A stretch of 64,000 nucleotides of DNA, taken from NCBI RefSeq assembly GCF_000170835.1, contig NZ_ABCP01000004.1, forward strand, positions 62,001 through 126,000. Direction: 5' to 3'. Positions 17,891-25,855 of this stretch are shown here, in pieces. Numbering within the stretch: the first letter of the stretch is position 1; every line of letters starts with the position of its first letter. The notes beneath the pieces were generated by a model that saw only the letters and a list, made by a program, of their open reading frames with translations, searched no databases and was not told where the DNA came from. Made by a program: the position numbers and the translations under genes. The DNA is from Marinobacter algicola DG893 (GTDB lineage Bacteria; Pseudomonadota; Gammaproteobacteria; Pseudomonadales; Oleiphilaceae).

Positions 17891-18736
17891 ATGGCACAAC
17901 CCTACTTTCTCGGCTGCCCCCAGTGGCAACATCCCGACTGGACCAGCCGACTCCCTCCCGGTCAGAGCCCACTGGCGCGTTACAGCAGTGCCCTCAATTG
18001 CGTGGAGGGCAACACCACTTTTTACGCCACGCCCAGCCAGGAACAGTGCCGACAGTGGCGGTCACAGGTGCCCGATGACTTTCGTTTTCTGTTGAAGTTT
18101 CCACGCCTGATCACCCATGACCGTCTACTGAGTGGCGCTGGCCGCGAAGTATCTGACTTTCTTGAGATAATTGCGCCACTCAACGATGTGCTTGGCCCCA
18201 TTCTTCTGCAACTTCCCGCCAGTTTCGGGCCAGAGCGTCTGGAAAACCTCTGGCGATTTATGGATGCCCTGCCCCCGACCCTGACCTGCACCGTTGAGGT
18301 TCGCCACAGTGCGTTCTTTGACAAGGGGGAGGCCGAGAAAGCCCTGAATCGTGGCTTGAGAGAACGCCGCATTGCACGGGTGTGCATGGACAGCCGGGCA
18401 CTCTTTGCCGCGACCCCGGATAACGAGGAAACACGCGATGCACAGCGCAAAAAGCCGCGAGTACCAGTGCATCTGCTCCCTGTGGATGCAGCGCCGGTGA
18501 TCCGCTTTGTCGGCCATCCCGACCTGGAGGCCAACCGTCCGTTTCTCGCACCCTGGGTTGAGCGCGCAGCTGCGTGGATCGAGGAAGGGAAACGTCCCTA
18601 TATTTTCATGCACATGCCGAACAAGGGCGATGCCCTTTCCCTGGCGGCGCTCTGGAATGAGTTACTGCGTGAACGGGCACCCATGGTTGATGCCCTGGAC
18701 CTCGACGAGACCCAGCCCCAGATGGGGCTATTCTGA
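17891..18736 (+). CDS. DUF72 (YecE-like) protein
   Basis: 281 residues, TIM-barrel-like. Family signatures include GCPQWQHPDW near the N-terminus, NTTFYATPS, FRFLLKFPRLITHDRLL, LGPILLQLPASFGP and TCTVEVRHSAFF, ending with YIFMHMPNKGDA. DUF72 proteins are widespread and have no firmly established activity. It is divergent from the ECF41 operon and convergent with the response regulator gene, with only one base between the two stop codons. Confidence 0.9.
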   Translation: MAQPYFLGCPQWQHPDWTSRLPPGQSPLARYSSALNCVEGNTTFYATPSQEQCRQWRSQVPDDFRFLLKFPRLITHDRLLSGAGREVSDFLEIIAPLNDVLGPILLQLPASFGPERLENLWRFMDALPPTLTCTVEVRHSAFFDKGEAEKALNRGLRERRIARVCMDSRALFAATPDNEETRDAQRKKPRVPVHLLPVDAAPVIRFVGHPDLEANRPFLAPWVERAAAWIEEGKRPYIFMHMPNKGDALSLAALWNELLRERAPMVDALDLDETQPQMGLF

Positions 18737-18737
18737 C

Positions 18738-19379
18738 TCAGAGCAACTGCTGGTCATAGGCGTACTTGGTCAGCTCCGCCGTGGTATTCAGATCCAGCTT
18801 GGACTTGATGTTTTGCCGATGGGTTTCCACCGTTCTCACGCAGATGTTGAGCTCATTGGAGATGGCTTTACTGTTAAGCCCTTTGGCCACTCTGGAAAGA
18901 ATGGCCTCCTCGCGGGGAGTAAGTTTGCTCTCCACCGGCTCCATTGTTTCCCCATGACGAAACAACGTCTCGGTCGCTGCCCGGCAGATGTAGGTGGCGC
19001 CATCAGCCACGGTACGAATGGCGCTCACCATTTCCTCAACCGATACGTCCTTCAGGATGTAACCCTTGGCGCCATGAAACATCAGCTGTGAAATGTATTC
19101 CCGGTTGTCGTGCATGCTGAGGATAAGCACTTTCAGATCGGGATAGCGCTCCTGGAAAATTTTCGTTGTTTCAATCCCGTTCATGTTCGGCATGCTGACA
19201 TCCATCATGATCACGTCCGGCTTCAGGTCTTTGACCCGTTCCAGGGCCTCCAGCCCATCGGTTGCCTGGCCGACGACGTCGATACCCTTTTCCTGTTCCA
19301 GCCGCGCCCTGATACCTTCCAGGACAAGGATATGGTCATCGACCAGCATGACCTTCACTACAGATTCTGATGTGCTCAT
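18738..19379 (-). CDS. NarL/FixJ-type response regulator
   Basis: 213 residues. The receiver domain has VMLVDDHILVLEGIRARL and the phosphoacceptor aspartate in PDVIMMDVSMPNMNG (about residue 56), then LILSMHD and GYILKD. The C-terminal LuxR-type helix-turn-helix reads LTPREEAILSRVAKGLNSKA and VRTVETHRQNIKSKL. It lies 54 bp downstream of the histidine kinase gene, its partner. The pair sits next to a TRAP transporter and probably controls it. Confidence 0.92.
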   Translation of the reverse strand: MSTSESVVKVMLVDDHILVLEGIRARLEQEKGIDVVGQATDGLEALERVKDLKPDVIMMDVSMPNMNGIETTKIFQERYPDLKVLILSMHDNREYISQLMFHGAKGYILKDVSVEEMVSAIRTVADGATYICRAATETLFRHGETMEPVESKLTPREEAILSRVAKGLNSKAISNELNICVRTVETHRQNIKSKLDLNTTAELTKYAYDQQLL

Positions 19380-19433
19380 AGGACCGTTACCGTCAGGTTT
19401 ACTAGACCGCCAGGCTTATCCTTATTCTTTCGA

Positions 19434-20783
19434 CTATGCCTGGTATTGTTTGAACGAGGCCATTATCCGGGTTCCGTTTCCTGGCCGCGGGGACACCTCA
19501 AACTCCCCACCCAAAAACTCCACACGCTCGCGCATATTACGCAACCCGATGCCTCGTCTGGCGTATGCATCTTTCTCGGCAATGCCTACGCCGTTGTCGG
19601 AAATACACAGAAAGAGCCCCTCCGCATCCTCTTCCAGGCTCAGCGCCAACCGGGTGGCCTGGGCGTGTTTCTCAACGTTCGACAAGGCCTCCTGAACAAT
19701 ACGATACAGCGTTGTAGCCACCTCCTCGGAAATATCCTCCTGCGGTGGCTGGATATCTATGTCCATAACGATCCCGCTACGTTCACGGAAGTCATCCAGC
19801 AACTGGTTGAGCGCCGCCAACAACCCCAGGTCATCCAGTACGCTGGGGCGCAGATCATGGGAAATACGCCGTACTTCCTGTATCGCACGGTTTAAAACCT
19901 CTCCGCCTTTCACCAGTGACTCCTGGGCGACGGAGTCACCCTCTGGAATATGGGTCATGGCCGTCTCCAACCGATATTTCACAGACACCAGCAGTTGGTT
20001 GATGCCATCATGCAATTCCCTCGATACCCGGCGGCGTTCTTCTTCCTGATGTTGCACGGTCTTGTGGCTCAGCTCTTTCAGATTCTGGTCCGCCAAGCGA
20101 TGTTCGTGCACATTAAACAGAACCCCCGCAGACACCACAACACCGATTGATACCATCAACGCCAACAGAATGGCCCACAGGGTCTGTTTAACGTTAGCGT
20201 CCACGCCCGCTTCGATGGCCCGCATCTCAGCGGCAATATCATCGATATACAATCCCGTACCAAACATCCATTGCCAGTCTTCAATCTGTTCAACGTAGCC
20301 AACTTTATCCACTTCCTTGCCGGTGGAAGGCTGCTGCCACAGATACTGGTAATACCCTCCGCCATTGTCAGCAATCCGTATCAGATTCTGGATCAGATAG
20401 TTCCCGCTACTGTCCTGGAAATCGTACATATCCCGTCCGACCAGGGCCGGCTGTGCTGCGTGGACCAGGTTCAATCCGTCATGGGTGTAGGCATAGAAAT
20501 AGCCGTCGTCACTGAATGAGGCCTCCTGCATCAGAGCCATAACCTTGTCGCGGGCTTCATCATCACTGGCCGCGTTCTGACGGACAAATTCGATAGCGGT
20601 GCGCATTATGGAAACGTAGTCTTTCAACGCTGTTTCCTTGGACCGCCGCAGGTTCTGCTCAAAAATCTGCAGTTCGCGTTCCATGAGTATGTCGCCCTGG
20701 TGCAAGGTCACCGCGGAGAAAATACCGGTCACCACCAGCAGGGGAACCAGGGCAAGCAGTATCAATTTTGTTCTTAACGACAT
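19434..20783 (-). CDS. Cache-domain histidine kinase (HisKA_3 type)
   Basis: 449 residues. A membrane helix at about 5-25 and another near 195-215 (LLALMVSIGVVVSAGVLF) flank a periplasmic sCache-like domain with DDGYFYAYTHDGLNLVHA, GRDMYDFQDSSGNYL and DWQWMFGTGLYIDDI. The kinase core has RRRVSRELHDGINQLLVSVK (phospho-histidine in ELHDG) and ATP-site motifs EALSNVEKHA, DNGVGI and GIGLRNMRER. Single-cache kinases commonly sense small organic acids. I chose the ATG at 20783 (aaggac upstream); a start at 20825 is possible. Confidence 0.9.
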   Translation of the reverse strand: MSLRTKLILLALVPLLVVTGIFSAVTLHQGDILMERELQIFEQNLRRSKETALKDYVSIMRTAIEFVRQNAASDDEARDKVMALMQEASFSDDGYFYAYTHDGLNLVHAAQPALVGRDMYDFQDSSGNYLIQNLIRIADNGGGYYQYLWQQPSTGKEVDKVGYVEQIEDWQWMFGTGLYIDDIAAEMRAIEAGVDANVKQTLWAILLALMVSIGVVVSAGVLFNVHEHRLADQNLKELSHKTVQHQEEERRRVSRELHDGINQLLVSVKYRLETAMTHIPEGDSVAQESLVKGGEVLNRAIQEVRRISHDLRPSVLDDLGLLAALNQLLDDFRERSGIVMDIDIQPPQEDISEEVATTLYRIVQEALSNVEKHAQATRLALSLEEDAEGLFLCISDNGVGIAEKDAYARRGIGLRNMRERVEFLGGEFEVSPRPGNGTRIMASFKQYQA

Positions 20784-20860
20784 GACCGTCACATTGTCCT
20801 TTATAAGCACACGCCATCTAGGCATCGGTTGCGAGACTCCATCAGTCTAACCCAAACCGT

Positions 20861-20900
20861 AAAAAAGAGCGGGCCTGGAGAAGAGTCTCCCCAGGCCCGC
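20861..20900 (-). terminator. Rho-independent terminator of the dctPQM operon
   Basis: Read on the minus strand: a 10-bp GC-rich stem (gcgggcctgg / ccaggcccgc, 20869-20878 and 20891-20900) with a 12-base loop, then c-t-c and a run of six T. It lies 77 bp past the dctM stop codon and before the kinase gene, so it separates the two transcripts. Confidence 0.88.
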
Positions 20901-20976
20901 CAAACCTCCAGTCAAGGTACTTCAGCCAAATCGAAACATGCCCTAAGCGTCATTAATAAAAGCCTCCAGAACTCGC

Positions 20977-22269
20977 TCAGGAGGATGACATACCAAAGAA
21001 CGCGGGGAAGATCAGGATCGCGATCAGCACCATTATCTGCAGCAGTATGAATGGCGCCACACCGCGATAGATGTCGGTGGTTTTAACCTCGGGTGGTGAT
21101 ACTCCTTTCAGGTAGAAAAGACTGAACCCGAAGGGCGGCGTCAAGAAGCTGGTTTGCAGGTTCATCGCGATCAGGATGGCGAACCAGAGCATATTGATAC
21201 CCATCAGTTCAGCGATGGGCGCCAGAATAGGTACGATGATGAAGGAGATTTCGACAAAGTCGATGAAGAAACCCAACACCAGAATAATAAGCATGGTCAG
21301 GATCAGGAAGCCCCATTTCTCACCCGGCAGTTGCAGCATCCACTCCTCCAGCAGGTAGTCGCCACCGGTGTAACTGAACACCATGGAGAAGGCGGTTGCC
21401 CCTACCAGAATGGCGAAGACCATGGCCGTCACCTTGACCGTATCCCGAGAGCTTTCCCACATCATCCGCCAGGAAAACTGGCGATAGGCCACGGCCAGAA
21501 CCAGCGCGCCGACGGCACCCAGGGCTGAAGATTCGGTCGGCGTTGCGATACCGGTAAAGATCGAGCCCAGTACCACAACAATCAATGCCAGCGGCGGTAT
21601 GATCGCCATCAGGGCTTTGCCGATTTCCTGTGCCCGGCTGTCATCGCTATCCCGCGGCATCGCTGGCGCCGTTCCCGGCGATCGCCAACTGACGAACAGG
21701 ATATACCCGATGTAGAGCCCCACAAGCACCACACCGGGGATCACCGCGGCCTTGAAAAGGTCCCCTACAGGCAAGCCGAGCACGTCACCGAGGATGATAA
21801 GGATGATGGATGGCGGCACAATTTGCCCCAGGGTGCCTGAGGCACAAATGGTGCCGCAGGCAAGCTTTTTGTCATAGCCATTCGCCAGCATGACCGGGAG
21901 CGAAATCAACCCCATGGCCACGACACTGGCACCCACCACTCCAGTGGAGGCGGCCAGTAAAGCACCAACCACGATGGTGGATATCGCCAGCCCCCCGGGC
22001 AGTCCACCAAACAGTCGCCCCATGGACTCCAGCAATTGCTCCGCCAATCGGGTGCGCTGCAACACGATGCCCATATAAATGAACAGCGGTATCGCCATTA
22101 ACACCGTGTTCTGCATGATGCTCATAATGCGGAATGGCATGAAGGCAAACAGTTGCGGCCCCTCTGCAATCAGGCCAAAAATCAACGCAACGCCGCCGAA
22201 CGTAAACGCAACAGGAAAGCCCCACAGCAGCATGAAGAGGCAGGCCCCAAACATTATCATCCCGATCAT
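20977..22269 (-). CDS. dctM: TRAP transporter large permease subunit (DctM)
   Basis: 430 residues with about 12 membrane helices. Typical DctM segments include FMPFRIMSIMQNTVLMAIPL, GLPGGLAISTIVVGALLA, ASGTLGQIVPPSIILIILG and a C-terminal LQTSFLTPPFGFSLFYLKGV. This subunit carries solute with Na+ across the inner membrane. Its ATG overlaps the end of the dctQ gene by four bases. The operon ends in an intrinsic terminator at 20861-20900. Confidence 0.95.
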   Translation of the reverse strand: MIGMIMFGACLFMLLWGFPVAFTFGGVALIFGLIAEGPQLFAFMPFRIMSIMQNTVLMAIPLFIYMGIVLQRTRLAEQLLESMGRLFGGLPGGLAISTIVVGALLAASTGVVGASVVAMGLISLPVMLANGYDKKLACGTICASGTLGQIVPPSIILIILGDVLGLPVGDLFKAAVIPGVVLVGLYIGYILFVSWRSPGTAPAMPRDSDDSRAQEIGKALMAIIPPLALIVVVLGSIFTGIATPTESSALGAVGALVLAVAYRQFSWRMMWESSRDTVKVTAMVFAILVGATAFSMVFSYTGGDYLLEEWMLQLPGEKWGFLILTMLIILVLGFFIDFVEISFIIVPILAPIAELMGINMLWFAILIAMNLQTSFLTPPFGFSLFYLKGVSPPEVKTTDIYRGVAPFILLQIMVLIAILIFPAFFGMSSS

Positions 22270-22811
22270 GCCAGACCTCCTGCACCGGTTTGCTCGTCGT
22301 AGGCGGATTCTTTGACAAGAACCCTGAGAGCGAAGGTCGCCATGCCCACGCTGGCAACCGCCAGCCAGAATGAAGAAAACGGAATCAGCCCTTTAACAAT
22401 AAAGCGGTAGGGCAAACCTCCCGGATCTCCGCTGCCTTCTCCCATGTGATAGGCATCAAGCATGTATCCCCAACCCAGCCAGGCGATCATGGCGGCAATC
22501 GGAAGCGCAAAAAAAAGGGCCCCAACAAGATTGACCCAAGCCTTGAAAGCTTCACTACGGCCGGCATAAAGAACGTCCACTCGCACGTGGCCATCCGTCC
22601 TCATGGCGTAAGGAATGCCCATCAGAAAGACGACGGCGTACAAGTGCCACTCCAATTCCTGCATCCCAATGGATACCTCATTGAAGGCATACCGAGCCAC
22701 CACATCGTAGAAAACGTTCAGCATCATCAGGACAAATGCCACGCTTGCGACCCAGCCACACGCTCGAGATACAGCGCCTAACCCGTCATCCACAGCAATT
22801 AACCAACGCAT
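22266..22811 (-). CDS. dctQ: TRAP transporter small permease subunit (DctQ)
   Basis: 181 residues with four membrane helices. It shows the DctQ pattern: ASVAFVLMMLNVFYDVVARY, IGMQELEWHLYAVVFLMGIP and DGHVRVDVLY. DctQ joins DctM to form the membrane complex. It follows dctP by 120 bp, a gap that holds an imperfect hairpin, and overlaps dctM. Confidence 0.92.
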   Translation of the reverse strand: MRWLIAVDDGLGAVSRACGWVASVAFVLMMLNVFYDVVARYAFNEVSIGMQELEWHLYAVVFLMGIPYAMRTDGHVRVDVLYAGRSEAFKAWVNLVGALFFALPIAAMIAWLGWGYMLDAYHMGEGSGDPGGLPYRFIVKGLIPFSSFWLAVASVGMATFALRVLVKESAYDEQTGAGGLA

Positions 22812-22888
22812 TACAACTCCTCTTGCCGAAGCGGGGACTCCGGACCAATCGGGATTAAATAGGACTCATGAAAACACCCGAATGCCGA

Positions 22889-22904
22889 CGCTTCTTGCGA
22901 AGCG
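22889..22904 (-). other. Hairpin between dctP and dctQ
   Basis: Core stem cgcttc / gaagcg with a 4-base loop, extendable across an internal loop through ATGC pairing, followed on the minus strand by a short T-rich stretch. Hairpins here often raise binding-protein levels over permease levels by mRNA protection or partial termination. That role is an inference. Confidence 0.45.
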
Positions 22905-22931
22905 CCAAGCATCCGGCCAATGGCGGGAAAC

Positions 22932-24014
22932 TTACTCTTCCAGTTCGGCCATGGTGTTCAGGTAGGCGCGCTCGGAGATGTCGATGTAAGCACGTGTTTT
23001 GTCCAGATAGGCCTGCTGTGACTTGATAATGCGCTGACCTTGCTCGTTATCCCTGGAATACGCTTCCAGGACCTTTTCGTTAGCCGCGACCATGGCTTTG
23101 AAGATATCGTCCGGGAAGGTTTTGACCTTGACGTTCGGGTACTCGTCACGAATGGATGCCCAAGCTTGTGCATTGGCATGCACGGATTGGGTCAGCATGT
23201 CGTAGGATGCCGTACGCATAGAGACACGCAGAACTTCCTGCAGATCCGCCGGCAGGTCCTCCCAGACATCCTTGTTGATCAGGAACTGCAACTCGGTGGC
23301 GGGTTCATGCCAGCCGGTGTAGTAATAGTCAGCAATCTGCTGAAAACCCAGACGCAGGTCCAGGGCCGGGCCTACCCACTCAACCGCATCGATGGTGTTG
23401 CGCTCCAGGGCAGTGTAAAGCTCTCCCGGCGGGATGTTGGTAGGATTAACGCCAACTTCGGCAAAGACTTCGCCAGCAAACCCGGGGATTCGCATTTTCA
23501 GCCCGTCGAGGTCTTCCAGGGTTTTGATTTCTTTGCGGAACCAGCCGCCCATCTGGTTGCCCGTATTACCGCCCGGGAACGACAGCATGTTATGGGGCTC
23601 GTACACTTCCTGCATCAGCTCCATACCGCCACCGTGGTAGAACCACGCCCATTGCTCCTGAGCGTTCATACCAAACGGCATACTGGTGAAGTAAAGGGTG
23701 TTGGGCACTTTGCCCTTCCAATAATAAGACGCTGAATGGCCCATGTCGTATTGGCCCGCTTTAACCATATCAAAGACGCCAAAAGGCGCTTTGTGGCGGT
23801 TGGCGGAATCGATCCGGATCTTGAGCCGGCCGTTGGACATTTTTTCGGCCATTTCCGCCATGTTCTTGGTGGCATCACCGAAAATCGGGAAGTTCGGCCC
23901 CCAGGTTTCTGCGAGTCGGAGGGTGTAGCTCTTATCAGCAGCGTGGGCAAAGGACGTGAACAGCACGGAGAACACCACTGCGGCGGTCGCAGCAGCTTTC
24001 AAGAAGTTTTTCAT
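22932..24014 (-). CDS. dctP: TRAP transporter solute-binding protein (DctP), TakP-like
   Basis: 360 residues with a signal peptide ending at AHA (residue 25). It has the DctP fold and resembles the TakP branch: TWGPNFPIFGDATKNMAEMA, SASYYWKGKVPNTLYFTSMP, GMNAQEQWAWFYHGGG and the conserved GNTGNQMGGWFRKE, with an arginine site near LKMRIPGFAGEV. TakP binds 2-oxo acids as a sodium complex, so an oxo or hydroxy acid is the likely solute; this is by analogy. An aggaac Shine-Dalgarno precedes the ATG. The nearby cache kinase/NarL pair probably controls the operon. Confidence 0.9.
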   Translation of the reverse strand: MKNFLKAAATAAVVFSVLFTSFAHAADKSYTLRLAETWGPNFPIFGDATKNMAEMAEKMSNGRLKIRIDSANRHKAPFGVFDMVKAGQYDMGHSASYYWKGKVPNTLYFTSMPFGMNAQEQWAWFYHGGGMELMQEVYEPHNMLSFPGGNTGNQMGGWFRKEIKTLEDLDGLKMRIPGFAGEVFAEVGVNPTNIPPGELYTALERNTIDAVEWVGPALDLRLGFQQIADYYYTGWHEPATELQFLINKDVWEDLPADLQEVLRVSMRTASYDMLTQSVHANAQAWASIRDEYPNVKVKTFPDDIFKAMVAANEKVLEAYSRDNEQGQRIIKSQQAYLDKTRAYIDISERAYLNTMAELEE

Positions 24015-24466
24015 GATCTTGTTCCTGTTGTGTTTGTTGTATTAGAACGATGCTCGGGTCGTCATTCGCGACTTATGGTCACGATTTGAGCGAGAACTAA
24101 CAATCCGTAGGAATGACCAAACCAATACGCAGTGATTACTTAGAGCGCCGCAGAAAAACTACGTATTAATACTTAGAGGTATATCCAACTCCTGCCCACC
24201 GTTTAAATTTGTAATCGCTAATAGTCGCGCCGCGCCCAAGCAAATGTCCCGGCTGCCGGGTCGATTGCATAAACTGCATAAATAACAGCGAACTAAGGAA
24301 CCAAAATCGCCCCGAGAGCATGTAACGCTCAGTCTCACCGTGTATCGCTCTGTAAGCGCCAACTTCCTGACGATTCTCACCCGAAAAACCCTGAACCAGA
24401 CCGCATATAACCGAAAAATGCCGCTGTAAGATTCGTCCGAACTCGTCAATAAATTGGTGCGAAACA
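24015..24466. promoter_or_regulatory. Divergent control region of dctPQM and a lipoprotein gene
   Basis: 452 bp without a credible gene. On the dctP side, a minus-strand TAATAC (-10-like) lies about 35 bases before the start codon. Farther up there is a direct repeat TACTTAGAG at 24137-24145 and 24170-24178. The half facing the lipoprotein is AT-rich with a doubled tgcataaa (about 24265-24285). Reading frames across it on the minus strand have no ribosome site and look like chance. Confidence 0.55.
24137..24178 (-). promoter_or_regulatory. Direct repeat TACTTAGAG upstream of dctP
   Basis: Two identical 9-mers start 33 bp apart, about three helical turns, some 125-165 bp upstream of the dctP start codon. 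The TACTTA core resembles NarL-type heptamers (TACYYMT). The adjacent response regulator is the obvious candidate to bind here. Confidence 0.4.
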
Positions 24467-25843
24467 ATGTCAACTTGCGGCAATAATCTAACGAAGCATG
24501 GACTGCTGACTCTATCTTTAGCGGTTCTGCTTTCGGGCTGCGGTCTCGACATGACGTCCTCAGACAACGCCACGACACCACAGTCAGAAGCCTCAACCAC
24601 TCCGGCGGCTGAAACGGTTGAGCTTGCCGGCGCCGCCATGAAAGGCGTTATTCAACAAGGCCTGGTGACCGCCACTCGCCTGATATCCGACAAAGACGGC
24701 TACTATGCTCCACAGCGACAGGCCGCAAAACCGGTTTTGACAGCAAACGACGGTAGTTATGTGTGGCAATTGCGAGGAAAGGCGGACAGCTGGGCGTTGG
24801 TAGAACTTACCGCTGACAGTAATACCCGCATGACTTGCGACGTCGTTCCCCAATGCGAACGCAGCGGCGCCGAGCCGGTTGCCTTTGGCGACACCATGAT
24901 GCTGGACGATAGTTTCAGTCTGCGCGGAGCCGGTGATCTTCGCATGGAAACCGTCAACCTCACGCCGCTGACCCATTTGGCCGTGGCGCTGGCTGAGCGT
25001 AGCGAGAATGGGCTCTCCCCCGATGCACTCTCTGGGGCCTATGAAAGGGTTGAAAGCTGGTTTGGCCTGGCAGCGGGCTCCTTGCGCCTCGACCCGCCAG
25101 ACCTGACTCGCCTGGACGAGTTTAACGGCGTGTCTGCCGATGCCCTGCAGGTCGCCGTTGCCAATGCGGCTTTCCTTGCCCTGGTCAACAACAACGCCCA
25201 ATGGAACAACATTTCCGATGTCCTGAACAACGTGGCAACCCAGATTCTCGAAACCGGCCAGATCAGCCTGATGGGCGACGGCGAAAACATCGCTCTGGCC
25301 GATCTCGTGTCTGCCGCGGCAGTGCAGGCCTCTGAGCTGCAGGCCGAGGTGGACTCGAGCGTCATCAGCCAGAGACTCGTGGTGGCCGAATACCGCTACG
25401 TACAACGCTTCAAGACCATTGCAGAGGTATACGGCGAAGACGACACCAGCGTTGTCGACACACCAGAGCCCGATACCAGTGACGACAACAGCACTGGAGA
25501 TACTGTCGCCGACAACGGAACGGACAACGACACCAGCGAACCGTCGGCCCCCGAGCCAAGCCCCGAGGACACCGTTCCGACCAACGCAGCCCTGCTAAGC
25601 TGGACCGCGCCGCTCACCAGAGAAAATGGTGACAGTCTCGCGATGGGCGAAATTGCCGGCTTTGAGGTGGTTTACGGCAACAGCGAGGACAACCTGGACC
25701 AAAGCCTGGCCATTGGCGACGCCTCTATCGACGAGTTGCTGGTGGACGAGCTCACCGAAGGTACCTGGTACTTCGCTATCCGCACCCTGGATACGGATGG
25801 CAACCGCAGCCGGTTGTCAGAGGTGGTCTACAAGCAGATATAA
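24467..25843 (+). CDS. Lipoprotein with C-terminal fibronectin-III-like domain
   Basis: 458 residues. A lipobox LLSGC places the acylated cysteine at residue 25; glycine at +2 fits outer-membrane sorting. The middle part (about 45-320) has two alanine-rich sections and LTPLTHLAVALAERSENGLS, seen in some cell-surface lipoproteins. A Asp/Thr/Pro-rich linker (about 325-375) leads to a single FnIII-like module with NAALLSWTAPLTREN, GFEVVYGNSEDNL and TWYFAIRTLDTDGNRS. The family of the central part is not recognised. It is convergent with the sigma-54 regulator gene. Confidence 0.75.
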   Translation: MSTCGNNLTKHGLLTLSLAVLLSGCGLDMTSSDNATTPQSEASTTPAAETVELAGAAMKGVIQQGLVTATRLISDKDGYYAPQRQAAKPVLTANDGSYVWQLRGKADSWALVELTADSNTRMTCDVVPQCERSGAEPVAFGDTMMLDDSFSLRGAGDLRMETVNLTPLTHLAVALAERSENGLSPDALSGAYERVESWFGLAAGSLRLDPPDLTRLDEFNGVSADALQVAVANAAFLALVNNNAQWNNISDVLNNVATQILETGQISLMGDGENIALADLVSAAAVQASELQAEVDSSVISQRLVVAEYRYVQRFKTIAEVYGEDDTSVVDTPEPDTSDDNSTGDTVADNGTDNDTSEPSAPEPSPEDTVPTNAALLSWTAPLTRENGDSLAMGEIAGFEVVYGNSEDNLDQSLAIGDASIDELLVDELTEGTWYFAIRTLDTDGNRSRLSEVVYKQI

Positions 25844-25855
25844 TGCAGCGTAGAC

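Noticed and set aside
23040-23735. A 231-codon plus-strand frame inside dctP
   Set aside because: It lies wholly within a gene with a clear signal peptide and TRAP motifs, and has no motif of its own.
24159-24596. Minus-strand reading frames across the dctP/lipoprotein intergenic region
   Set aside because: They overlap the start of the lipoprotein gene, have no ribosome site and no recognisable domains. The region is better explained as promoter DNA.
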